Part shown: piece by piece, positions 6,544-13,661 of the stretch
How the letters are laid out: each line of letters begins with the position of its first letter
How positions within the stretch are numbered: position 1 is the stretch's first letter
Origin: Ruminococcaceae bacterium UBA6857
GTDB taxonomy: Bacteria; Bacillota; Clostridia; Oscillospirales; Acutalibacteraceae
Direction of reading: 5' to 3'
DNA length: 17,974 bases
Assembly (NCBI GenBank): GCA_002451715.1
Contig: DKDD01000100.1
Coordinates: 37,478 to 55,451 of the forward strand
The notes under the pieces: generated by a model
Told to the model about the DNA's origin: nothing
What the model saw: the letters and a program-made list of their open reading frames with translations, nothing else
Database searches by the model: none
Translations under genes and position numbers: made by a program

Positions 6544-8478
6544 TCAGCCTTTGATTTTTTGAACAAGGTCAAAAATCGGTCTGAGATATGTCATGAGCCA
6601 GTTGTAAAGGCTTGAAATGAAAGCTTTGATTCCGAAGAACTTAAAGATGTTGTCAACCGTGCTTCCGCCGATATGATCGTCAAACGGATCGGCAAGGTCG
6701 GCATCGCAATAAGGATTCGAAGCGTCAAAAGAAACATCTTCGCCGCCGGTGATTGTGAAATCAAACGTTCTTGTTCCCGGAGCCGAAACGGAACCGAGCT
6801 GAAGATAGCTTACGGTAAGTTCATCTTTTGCGGCATTGAGGTTCGGAATTTCGCCCTTGAGCGGAAGATAAACGGTTTCACCTGCCTTAATCACGGGCTG
6901 GGTGATTGTGTCAAAATAAAGCTTGCTTCTTTTTGCGGTAAGACCGATAACTTTGAGCGAATATTCTTTTGAAAGGTTTGTGATGTAAACACCCTTGCTG
7001 TCCTGAGAAAGGAAGCCGACCGGTGCGTTGTCAAAGCTTATATGAATTTCGTTCTTCGGGTTCTGCGAATATTCAAACTGCGGGAACTTTTCGCTTGAAT
7101 AAACGTCTTCGATTTCATCGGAGAAAAGAAGTTTTGAGCAAAGCTCTTTGGTGTAATCGTCCCACCAAACCTGGCCATGAAGCTGACCTTCAACAAACCA
7201 TGTGTTTTCGGGAAGATAAGCATAGGAAGCGTCAACTTCCATTGAGGGCGAAACGTGGTTGTGGGTCGGATCAACGCAGTTGCTGCCGGTTTTCTTGTAT
7301 CCGTCCGCAAAACGCTGACCCAAAGGAGCGCAGACACTGCCGCTTGTTGAATAGCAGGCAAGGATTCCGTCGGAGTTAACCTGTCCGCCGGTGATTACCG
7401 CTCTGCCGGTACCCGAAATAACCGAAACACGAGCACCGTGAGCCTGAGCATTTTTGAAAGCTTCGGCATAATTCGGCATAATTTCATAGTGCATCTTGTC
7501 GCTGGCTTCAATAATCTTTGCGTTTGCAACGGGGTCAAGATACATTTCCTTATACTTTTCATAAACTTCCGGCGGCATGAAGTCCCAAATGCTGCCCCAA
7601 TTGCCTGCGATATCGTCAAACACTTCGTCAACAAGAGCATTGGCAAGGTCATTGACAAGACCGAGACGGCTGATTACCATGAGGAATTCAAGTTCTGTTT
7701 CGCTGAATGCGCCAACCTGTGCGTATTCAACAACGGTGTGGAAATCAATGTCGAGATTCCTTGAAATGATGTCGTTGAGGAAGTATGCACCTCTGAGAGC
7801 CGGATGGAACATTACGGCCGATTCGACATCGCCGAGGTCGCCGTAAAGACTGAGGTATACACCGACAACCATTCCGCCGTGGCTGAGACCGTAAAGGCTG
7901 ACTTTGTCGGAACCGGTGTATTCTTTAACGGCTTCAACATATTTGCGAAGATCCTGCGCACATTTGATTGCGCCCTGTCTGAAGTCGATGTGAGCATTAA
8001 AGATGTTTTCGCCGCCGATTTGCGAAGCAAAGTGGCAGTTGATTTCCGGAAGATGAAGCATTCCGGAGTCTTCGCCGTACTTGTCAACAAAATACTTTGT
8101 TGTTGTGGTTGCCGGATCGGTGAGTGCGGCAGTAACGTTATATTTGCTTGTTCCATCGTCGTTGTTTGCAAGAACACCGTAAAGTTCGCGGACAGCATCG
8201 CCGACCGTTTTAATAAGCAGTTCCTTATCGCCAACGCCGAGTGCGCCAAGGCTGATTCCGAGTACGCCGAGACGTTCAAGAACCTTATCAATGATAGGCT
8301 TCATCTGAACGCCCCAGATATGTTCTTCGGTTTCAAGACCGTAGTCAAGATAAAGCTCCGAAGCACTGTAGCCGGGAACGATGATGAGTGGAGTGACTTC
8401 CTCTTCTGCCGCGGCCGCAACCGAAACGCACGAAAGCGCAAGCACAAGAGCAAGAAGAACACTTAAAACTTTCTTCAT
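6544..8478 (-). CDS. Secreted alpha/beta hydrolase (lipase/LCAT-like)
   Basis: 644 residues. A Sec signal peptide (MKKVLSVLLALVLALSCVSV, then AAAA) likely ends near residue 24. IIVPGYSASELY (32-43) is the oxyanion-side motif of LCAT/lipase-type hydrolases, and YGLSHGG (196-202) is a nucleophile elbow with Ser199. Candidate partners are Asp370 in NSDG and His434 in GQLHGQVWW; this assignment is inferred. From about 470 to 590 a beta-rich region resembling CARDB/Ig-like domains follows. The last about 35 residues form a hydrophobic, aromatic-rich helix ending in KIKG. AGAAGGA precedes the ATG, and it has its own promoter and terminator. It is presumably an extracellular esterase or acyl-lipid hydrolase; the substrate cannot be told. 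Confidence 0.85.
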   Translation of the reverse strand: MKKVLSVLLALVLALSCVSVAAAAEEEVTPLIIVPGYSASELYLDYGLETEEHIWGVQMKPIIDKVLERLGVLGISLGALGVGDKELLIKTVGDAVRELYGVLANNDDGTSKYNVTAALTDPATTTTKYFVDKYGEDSGMLHLPEINCHFASQIGGENIFNAHIDFRQGAIKCAQDLRKYVEAVKEYTGSDKVSLYGLSHGGMVVGVYLSLYGDLGDVESAVMFHPALRGAYFLNDIISRNLDIDFHTVVEYAQVGAFSETELEFLMVISRLGLVNDLANALVDEVFDDIAGNWGSIWDFMPPEVYEKYKEMYLDPVANAKIIEASDKMHYEIMPNYAEAFKNAQAHGARVSVISGTGRAVITGGQVNSDGILACYSTSGSVCAPLGQRFADGYKKTGSNCVDPTHNHVSPSMEVDASYAYLPENTWFVEGQLHGQVWWDDYTKELCSKLLFSDEIEDVYSSEKFPQFEYSQNPKNEIHISFDNAPVGFLSQDSKGVYITNLSKEYSLKVIGLTAKRSKLYFDTITQPVIKAGETVYLPLKGEIPNLNAAKDELTVSYLQLGSVSAPGTRTFDFTITGGEDVSFDASNPYCDADLADPFDDHIGGSTVDNIFKFFGIKAFISSLYNWLMTYLRPIFDLVQKIKG

Positions 8479-8541
8479 GTTTTATCCTTCTTTCCGTGTT
8501 TTTTCAAAATCCGTGAAAAACACCTTAAATATAGCTTAAAA

Positions 8542-8570
8542 ATTATAGCATAGTCTTCAAATCTTAGCAA
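8542..8570 (-). promoter_or_regulatory. Promoter of the lipase-like gene
   Basis: On the minus strand TTGCTA (8565-8570) is 17 bases from a perfect TATAAT (8542-8547), which also has an extended TG element (TGCTATAAT). The predicted leader of about 57 bases contains an imperfect hairpin of GTGTTTTTCA type (8496-8506 / 8514-8523). Confidence 0.78.
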
Positions 8571-8719
8571 GGTCAAACCGGAAAAATGCAAACAAAAGAA
8601 ACAGAATTGTTATTGTTTTCCCGAGATACTATACGAATAAGCGCATTTCAAACAGTTGCTTATTGCCTTGCTTTAAACTTAACAGTCCCAAATACAATGT
8701 TGCAACGTTATTTTTTTAT

Positions 8720-8752
8720 ACAGGGCGTCGCTCAAGGCGCCCGTGTTTTTTT
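8720..8752 (+). terminator. Orphan plus-strand intrinsic terminator
   Basis: GGGCGT (8723-8728) pairs with GCGCCC (8737-8742) around an 8-base loop, followed after GTG by seven T (8746-8752). The G-U pair is valid on the plus strand. No coding gene precedes it: the nearest upstream gene is transcribed the other way. It therefore implies a short plus-strand transcript starting between about 8571 and 8700. Confidence 0.7.
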
Positions 8753-8850
8753 CAAAACAGTTTTTAAATGATATAGCTGAAACATGCCTATTATCTGTTA
8801 TGTATTATCTAACTTTGAAAAAACGTTTGTTAACCTGAAATACACAACCT

Positions 8851-8926
8851 CTCTCGGCTCATGCCTGTGATGGAGCTGTCGACCCACCATGTTGAGAGCA
8901 CAAATTTAAAGAAATCGGTTTTCTTT
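8851..8926 (+). ncRNA. Candidate structured RNA upstream of zapA (unidentified)
   Basis: CTCTCGGC (8851-8858) pairs over 8 bp with GTTGAGAG (8891-8898). Two of the pairs are G-U on the plus strand and would be mismatches on the minus strand, which points to a plus-strand RNA. Inside, ATGG (8870-8873) pairs with CCAT (8887-8890). A second stem, AAAGAAA/TTTCTTT with a 5-base loop, spans 8908-8926. The base composition is richer in GC than the flanks. In E. coli the 6S RNA gene neighbours zapA, so 6S RNA is one hypothesis, but I could not match the sequence to it. Ends and promoter are not defined. Confidence 0.35.
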
Positions 8927-8958
8927 TGTCCAAGGGTCATTTTAAATAAAAAATTCTC

Positions 8959-8987
8959 TTGATTATAACGAGGTTTTGTTGTATAAT
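8959..8987 (+). promoter_or_regulatory. Promoter of the zapA operon
   Basis: TTGATT (8959-8964) is 17 bases from a perfect TATAAT (8982-8987). The -10 context GTTGTATAATAAT is the same as at galE. Predicted start near 8994 gives a leader of about 105 bases. Confidence 0.82.
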
Positions 8988-9028
8988 AATACAGAATAGA
9001 TATCTGAGTCTATAAAAGTACTTCGATT

Positions 9029-9074
9029 GCGGCGAGTTTTGTTTGCCGCTTGCGGTTTTTCAAAAATCGCTTTT
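9029..9074 (+). promoter_or_regulatory. Two hairpins in the zapA leader, possible attenuator
   Basis: GCGGC (9029-9033) pairs with GCCGC (9045-9049). Directly after it GCGGTTTT (9052-9059) pairs with AAAATCGC (9063-9070) around a 3-base loop, followed by TTTT. The second hairpin looks like a weak terminator 24 bases ahead of the zapA start, so premature termination is possible. The two stems could also compete, because GCGG recurs in both. No known riboswitch was recognised. Confidence 0.45.
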
Positions 9075-9098
9075 GTCCAAGAAAGGATTGATGTCAAA

Positions 9099-9503
9099 AT
9101 GGTAAGGAATAAAGTTAAGCTTATGATCGCCGGCGCAGAATACGCAATTCTCACCGAAGACGATGTGAAATATGTTTCCGAGCTCGGAAAAGAAGTTGAC
9201 CTTGCAATTGCAAAAACAATGAAAGAGAACCCGAGGATTTCAACAACCCAGGCGGCTGTTCTCACAACACTTCAGTATGCCGACGATTGCAAAAAGGCAA
9301 CAATTTCAGCAGACAGACTCCGCGAACAAATTAAAGATTATCTTGACGATGCGTCAAGCGCAAAAGCCAAGGCCGACCTTTCAAAACACGAGGCTGAAAA
9401 AGCAAAACGCGAACTTGAAAACGCAAACCTTGAAATTGACCGTCTTAAAGCTCAGCTTTCTTCTGTTCTTGATCAAATCGGAAAAAAGAAGAATGAAAAA
9501 TAA
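9099..9503 (+). CDS. zapA: ZapA-like cell division protein
   Basis: 134 residues. The N-terminal part (MVRNKVKLMIAGAEYAILTE, then YVSELGKEVD, up to about residue 65) matches the ZapA domain that binds and bundles FtsZ at the division ring. Residues about 75-130 form a long charged coiled coil rich in Ala, Lys, Glu and Leu, ending KKKNEK. An in-frame ATG 72 bases upstream would run through the leader hairpins. I prefer ATG at 9099-9101, with AAAGGA about 11 bases upstream and the conserved KVKLMIAGAEY start. It is first in an operon and its stop overlaps the U32 gene by 11 bases. Confidence 0.88.
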   Translation: MVRNKVKLMIAGAEYAILTEDDVKYVSELGKEVDLAIAKTMKENPRISTTQAAVLTTLQYADDCKKATISADRLREQIKDYLDDASSAKAKADLSKHEAEKAKRELENANLEIDRLKAQLSSVLDQIGKKKNEK

Positions 9504-11553
9504 ACCCGAAATTCTTGCTCCCGCCGGTTCGTTTGAATGTGTTTTGAGCGCCGTTCGAACCGGTGCGGACGCCATATACCTTGGAACAAAAAATTTCAAT
9601 GCCCGAAAAAACGCCGAAAATTTCGGTGAAGACGAGCTTAAAAAAACGATTGAATATTGCCGCGCAAGGGGTGTCAAAGTTCACATTGCTTTGAACACTC
9701 TCGTTTCCGATGAGGAATTTGACGCGGCATTATCTGTTGTTAAGGAGGCTTCCTTGCTTGGCGCAGACGCACTCATTTTGCAGGACCTCGGTCTTTCGCG
9801 GTATGTTCAAAAATGTTCGCCGGAACTTGAGCGCCACGCTTCAACCCAAATGTCGGTTCAAACCGCCGCAGGTTTGGAACTGCTTAAAAATCTCGGTTTT
9901 TCGCGTGCGGTTTTGCCACGCGAACTTTCAAGAAAAGAGATTGTTTCGCTTCGCAATTCGACGGATATGGAACTTGAAATGTTTGTTCACGGCGCACTTT
10001 GCATGTGTGTTTCCGGTCAGTGCTACATGAGCGCTATGCTCGGTTCGCGAAGCGGTAACCGCGGTCTTTGCGCCCAGCCTTGCCGGCTTCCGTTTTCGGC
10101 CGCCGAACCCGGTCGGTACGATTTGAGTCTTAAAGATCTTTCGCTTATTGATGAGTTGCCGACTCTTTCGGAAATCGGAATTGATTCGTTCAAAATCGAA
10201 GGAAGAATGAAACGTCCGGAATATGTTGCCGCCGCGGTCACAAGCGCAAAAGAAGCACTTTCCGGCTTTTTCCATTCCGAAACCGAAGAAAAACTTCGCG
10301 CCGTTTTTTCACGTTCAGGTTTCACAAAAGGATATTTTGAAGGCAAACTCGGCAGCGGAATGTTTGGAACCAGGCGAAAAGAAGACGTTACCGCCGCCTC
10401 ATCAAAAGTTCTTTCTTCGCTTAAAAATCTTTATTCAAAAGAGACAGCGCGAATCCCCGTTGAGTTCTTTTTGAGCGTTTATGAGGGTGAGCCGATTTCG
10501 CTTTCCGCAAGAGCGGAAAACAAAACCGTTTTTGTTTCGTCTGAAAACGCAGCACAAAAAGCAATAAACCGACCGATTACAAAGGAACTTCTTTCGTCGT
10601 GGCTTTCAAAATGCGGCTCAACACCGTTTTATCCCAAAGCAATTGAAATCGACCTTGACGATGGTGTAATTGCTTCATCCGGAGAGGTTAATAAACTTCG
10701 CCGCGAGGCACTTGAAAAGCTTGAAACGGCACTCAGTGCTGTAAAAGCAAAACCCTTTACAGATGTAAAATCAACAGTCACCCCGCACAGCGCAAAAAAA
10801 GATTTAAAATTCCGACTCGTACTTTCAAAAGGCGACCAGATTCCCGAAAATCTGAGCAATGTTGAAAACTTGTATTTTCCTCTTGATGTTGAGGAAAAGT
10901 ATGTTGAAAGCGTTAAAAACAAAGGGATTTCGATAGGAATCGACATTCCTCGCGCCCTTTTCGGTGTTCAAAGTGAGGTTGAAAAAATTCTTGAACGTGC
11001 AAAACAAATGGGAATTACCAACGCGCTTTGCGGAACTTTGGACGCGGTTGCCCTTGCAAAAAAACATGGGTTTAACGTTGACTGCGGTTTTTCTTTAAAC
11101 GTATTTAACAGCCGCAGCGTTGAAGTTTTGGAAGACATCGGTGTAAAGTCAATAACCTTGTCACCTGAATTACAACTCTCCGCAATCAACAAAATCGGCG
11201 GAGATGTCGAACGCGGAATCGTGGCATACGGAAGGTTGCCTTTAATGCTTGTTCGGAACTGTCCGGTGAAAAACGCAAAGACCTGCGCCGAATGTAAAGG
11301 CAAGGCTTCTCTCACTGACAGGATGGGAATCCGCTTTCCCGTTCAATGCAAAGGATATTACCGCGAAATTCTCAACTCACGTCCGATATATCTCGGCGAC
11401 AGACTTGACGAAATTCAAAACGTTGATTTCATTACTTTTCTTTTCACGCGCGAAAAGCGCGAAAATGTCGATGCGGTGCTTGACGCATATCGAAAAAATA
11501 AAAACGCAAAAGGTGATTACACGCGCGGACTTTATTACCGCGGCGTTGAGTGA
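9493..11553 (+). CDS. U32-family protein (RlhA/TrhP-like, long form with DUF3656)
   Basis: 686 residues starting MKNKPEILAPAGSFE. The classical U32 signature is complete: Glu162, Phe164, Gly167, Cys170, Gly175, Cys177 and Ser180 in EMFVHGALCMCVSGQC. Cys193 and Cys197 (GLCAQPC) follow, and a second Cys cluster near the end lies in CPVKNAKTCAEC. U32 proteins were named peptidases, but E. coli members RlhA and TrhP hydroxylate 23S rRNA or tRNA and appear to carry an iron-sulphur cluster. The long form with a DUF3656 middle part is closest to RlhA. I chose ATG 9493 because the frame upstream only shadows zapA. It overlaps zapA by 11 bases, suggesting coupled translation. The exact RNA target is not visible. 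Confidence 0.9.
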   Translation: MKNKPEILAPAGSFECVLSAVRTGADAIYLGTKNFNARKNAENFGEDELKKTIEYCRARGVKVHIALNTLVSDEEFDAALSVVKEASLLGADALILQDLGLSRYVQKCSPELERHASTQMSVQTAAGLELLKNLGFSRAVLPRELSRKEIVSLRNSTDMELEMFVHGALCMCVSGQCYMSAMLGSRSGNRGLCAQPCRLPFSAAEPGRYDLSLKDLSLIDELPTLSEIGIDSFKIEGRMKRPEYVAAAVTSAKEALSGFFHSETEEKLRAVFSRSGFTKGYFEGKLGSGMFGTRRKEDVTAASSKVLSSLKNLYSKETARIPVEFFLSVYEGEPISLSARAENKTVFVSSENAAQKAINRPITKELLSSWLSKCGSTPFYPKAIEIDLDDGVIASSGEVNKLRREALEKLETALSAVKAKPFTDVKSTVTPHSAKKDLKFRLVLSKGDQIPENLSNVENLYFPLDVEEKYVESVKNKGISIGIDIPRALFGVQSEVEKILERAKQMGITNALCGTLDAVALAKKHGFNVDCGFSLNVFNSRSVEVLEDIGVKSITLSPELQLSAINKIGGDVERGIVAYGRLPLMLVRNCPVKNAKTCAECKGKASLTDRMGIRFPVQCKGYYREILNSRPIYLGDRLDEIQNVDFITFLFTREKRENVDAVLDAYRKNKNAKGDYTRGLYYRGVE

Positions 11554-11581
11554 TTATATTATAACAGGGAAGTGAAACAAA

Positions 11582-12079
11582 ATGTCAAAAAGAAAAGACT
11601 ATCTTTCGTGGGACGAGTATTTGATGGGTATTGCAATTCTTTCGTCCTATCGCAGCAAGGACCCGAACACACAAGTCGGTGCCTGCATTGTCAACGACAA
11701 AAACAAAATTATGACAGTCGGATATAACGGTCTTCCGATCGGTTGCAGCGACGACGAATTTCCGTGGGAGCGCGACGGCGAACCTTACGACACAAAGTAT
11801 CCCTATGTCTGCCATGCGGAATTGAATGCAATTCTCAACAATGCCGGAGCCTCGCTTGAAGGATGCCGCATTTATGTTGCGCTTTTCCCGTGCAACGAAT
11901 GTGCAAAAGCAATTATCCAAAGCGGAATCAAAGAGGTTGTCTATCTTTCCGATAAATATGACGGAACGCCGATGAACCTTGCTTCAAAAAGAATGTTCAA
12001 CGCCGCCGGAGTCAAACTTACAAAGCTTACTCCCGACCGCGAAAAACTTATGATTGATTTCAGAGAGGAAAACATCTGA
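11582..12079 (+). CDS. dCMP deaminase (animal DCTD-like)
   Basis: 165 residues. It converts dCMP to dUMP, feeding thymidylate synthesis. The zinc site is complete: His78 and catalytic Glu80 in YPYVCHAE, Cys104 and Cys107 in FPCNEC. The stretches GYNGLPIGCSDDE, DTKYPYVCHAELNAI and YVALFPCNECAKAII closely resemble the animal enzyme DCTD as I remember it, more than ComEB. The helical start SWDEYLMGIAIL fits the family. A GGGAAGTG site precedes the ATG. It lies 28 bases after the U32 gene and one base before the PHP gene, so it is probably in the same transcript. Confidence 0.94.
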   Translation: MSKRKDYLSWDEYLMGIAILSSYRSKDPNTQVGACIVNDKNKIMTVGYNGLPIGCSDDEFPWERDGEPYDTKYPYVCHAELNAILNNAGASLEGCRIYVALFPCNECAKAIIQSGIKEVVYLSDKYDGTPMNLASKRMFNAAGVKLTKLTPDREKLMIDFREENI

Positions 12080-12080
12080 T

Positions 12081-13607
12081 ATGAAAAAGAGAACAAAAAA
12101 ACTTTTGTCTGCGGTGCTCGCACTGATTATTTGCTTTTCGGTTTCCGTTTTTGCGTTTGCGGCCGATATTGAAATATCAAATCCATATCAAAATATCGAC
12201 TGGAACGCGGTTAACACTTATAAAACCGCACTCCATTCCCACACGAATGCTTCCGACGGAGACCAAACACTCGCACAATCGCTTGAACGCCACGCCGAAA
12301 CCGGTTTTGACATTGTTGCAATTACCGACCACGGAACAACAGATTACGGTTGGACAAAGGACAACAAAAACGAAATTCACACTCTTTTGAAAATTGCCAG
12401 AAGAACCGAAGGTGAAATTGTTCCGATAAATGAAAACGGAAGCTTTGAAAACGGAATGACGTATTCCTATTACACCGCCGAAAACGGTGATGATTACCTC
12501 AAAATAAACGGCGAAAAAGATATTCTTCGCGTGCCTTTCGGCATTGAAAACAATGCCGTTTCGGTCAATGCGCATGTTAACAGCTGGTTTGTTGAACACC
12601 GTGATAATTCCGTAACAACATATGAAGACGCGATTAAAGGCGTCGATAAACTCGGCGGCGTTTCGGTAATCAATCACCCCGGCGAATACACAAAGGCACG
12701 ATATGAAATACGCTCGCAAAAAGCATACAACGAAAACAACTTTACCTACAGATATTACATCGACAAGTTTTCATACCTTCTTCAAAAATATCCGACCTGT
12801 CTCGGAATTGACATCAATTCAAAAGGCGACGCAAGAACACGCTTTGACCGCATACTTTGGGATAAGCTTCTTACAAGGTTTTCAAAAAAAGGAGACACGG
12901 TTTTTGCAATTGCTTCAAGCGATGCGCATCAGCTTGACAAAATCAACACCGGCTATACGCTTCTTTTAATGCCGACTCTTGATTCAAAAAGCGCAAAGGC
13001 CGCGCTTGAAAACGGCGAATTTTTTGCCGCAAGCCATTGCATAGGCAATTATGACGAGCTTTGCGAAATCGAAGACGCGCTTGAAAAGTTTTACGGCGTT
13101 GAAAACGAAACGTATAAAGCTGTGTCCGCTTCCTGCGCGGAACTCAGAGACCGCATTGAGGGAATTGAAAACGGAAAGTATAAGGCAAAATCTTCAATCG
13201 GTTCGGTATACACTGTTCTTGACGAAAACGGCTACCTTGCCGCGAAAACCGAACCGCGAATCAAGAGCATTGCCGTTGACGACAAAAAGGACACAATTTC
13301 AATTGAAACAAAAGACGCACTTGTTGTTCGCCTTGTTTCAAACGGAAAACTTGTTGACACAAAAAAAGCCGATGCCGCCGTTTTCAGCCTTGAAAGCTAT
13401 GGCGAAGACATCGGAGATTATGTCAGATTTGAAGTTTTCGGCGAGGGCGGAATTGTTTATACCCAAGCGTTTTTGCTGAACGCAGAGCAAAAGGACAATT
13501 CGCTTTCGGTTGTTGACCAAAGGTTTTTCGACTTCGGTTTTCTTGATTTTCTTTTCGGAGAAATCAACCGCCTGGTTTCGGTAATCGGAAGAAAACTCGG
13601 AAAATAA
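12081..13607 (+). CDS. Exported PHP-domain phosphoesterase-like protein
   Basis: 508 residues. Residues 1-28 form a Sec signal peptide (basic MKKRTKK, then a hydrophobic core ending FAFAA). The PHP metal-binding motifs are in order: HSH at 52-54 with Asp59 (HSHTNASDG), ITDHGT (Asp83, His84), His165, NHPGEYT (His199) and SSDAH (Asp281, His283). PHP proteins are metal-dependent phosphoesterases that are usually cytoplasmic, so export is notable. Residues about 330-490 are a less recognisable, beta-rich region. The C-terminus is a hydrophobic helix followed by GRKLGK. Start is ATG at 12081, one base after the dCMP deaminase stop, with AGAGGAAAAC inside that gene. It is the last gene before a strong terminator. 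Substrate unknown. Confidence 0.85.
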   Translation: MKKRTKKLLSAVLALIICFSVSVFAFAADIEISNPYQNIDWNAVNTYKTALHSHTNASDGDQTLAQSLERHAETGFDIVAITDHGTTDYGWTKDNKNEIHTLLKIARRTEGEIVPINENGSFENGMTYSYYTAENGDDYLKINGEKDILRVPFGIENNAVSVNAHVNSWFVEHRDNSVTTYEDAIKGVDKLGGVSVINHPGEYTKARYEIRSQKAYNENNFTYRYYIDKFSYLLQKYPTCLGIDINSKGDARTRFDRILWDKLLTRFSKKGDTVFAIASSDAHQLDKINTGYTLLLMPTLDSKSAKAALENGEFFAASHCIGNYDELCEIEDALEKFYGVENETYKAVSASCAELRDRIEGIENGKYKAKSSIGSVYTVLDENGYLAAKTEPRIKSIAVDDKKDTISIETKDALVVRLVSNGKLVDTKKADAAVFSLESYGEDIGDYVRFEVFGEGGIVYTQAFLLNAEQKDNSLSVVDQRFFDFGFLDFLFGEINRLVSVIGRKLGK

Positions 13608-13617
13608 AAAGCAAAAA

Positions 13618-13661
13618 ATTAATCCGCCGCATTGGTAACTTTGCGGCGGATTATTTTTTTT
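13618..13661. terminator. Bidirectional terminator between the PHP and ATP-grasp genes
   Basis: TAATCCGCCGCA (13620-13631) pairs over 12 bp with TGCGGCGGATTA (13642-13653) around a 10-base loop. T-runs flank it in both directions (TTTTTTTT to the right; AAAAAATT to the left, read as T on the minus strand). It ends both convergent transcripts. The stop codon of the ATP-grasp gene (13660-13662) lies at the edge of this element. Confidence 0.92.

Larger units (their letters stand above)
8571..8958. other. Gene-free region between divergent transcripts, with RNA-like structure
   Basis: Nearly 390 bases between two divergent promoters. A 61-codon frame inside it has no ribosome binding site and runs through a terminator, so I do not call a gene. 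It contains a 7-bp hairpin AATAAGC/GCTTATT (8636-8642 / 8658-8664), a plus-strand terminator (8720-8752) and a folded stretch (8851-8926). A weak plus-strand promoter candidate is TTGTTA (8607-8612), 17 bases, TATACG (8630-8635). The content suggests one or two small RNAs, but no known family was recognised with confidence. Confidence 0.5.

Noticed and set aside
7804..8466. 220-codon plus-strand frame opposite the lipase-like gene
   Set aside because: Antisense shadow of a gene with signal peptide and catalytic motifs; no ribosome binding site and no recognisable motif.
8586..8771. 61-codon plus-strand frame in the gene-free region
   Set aside because: No ribosome binding site, no recognisable domain, and it reads through a hairpin and an intrinsic terminator.
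8820..8940. Known riboswitch (T-box, glycine, c-di-GMP, THF)
   Set aside because: Neither strand shows the conserved core motifs of these classes.
9277..9492. Upstream extension of the U32 protein
   Set aside because: These 72 codons only shadow zapA in another frame; the conserved protein starts at ATG 9493.
12177..12719. 180-codon minus-strand frame opposite the PHP gene
   Set aside because: Antisense shadow; the plus strand carries all PHP metal-binding motifs.
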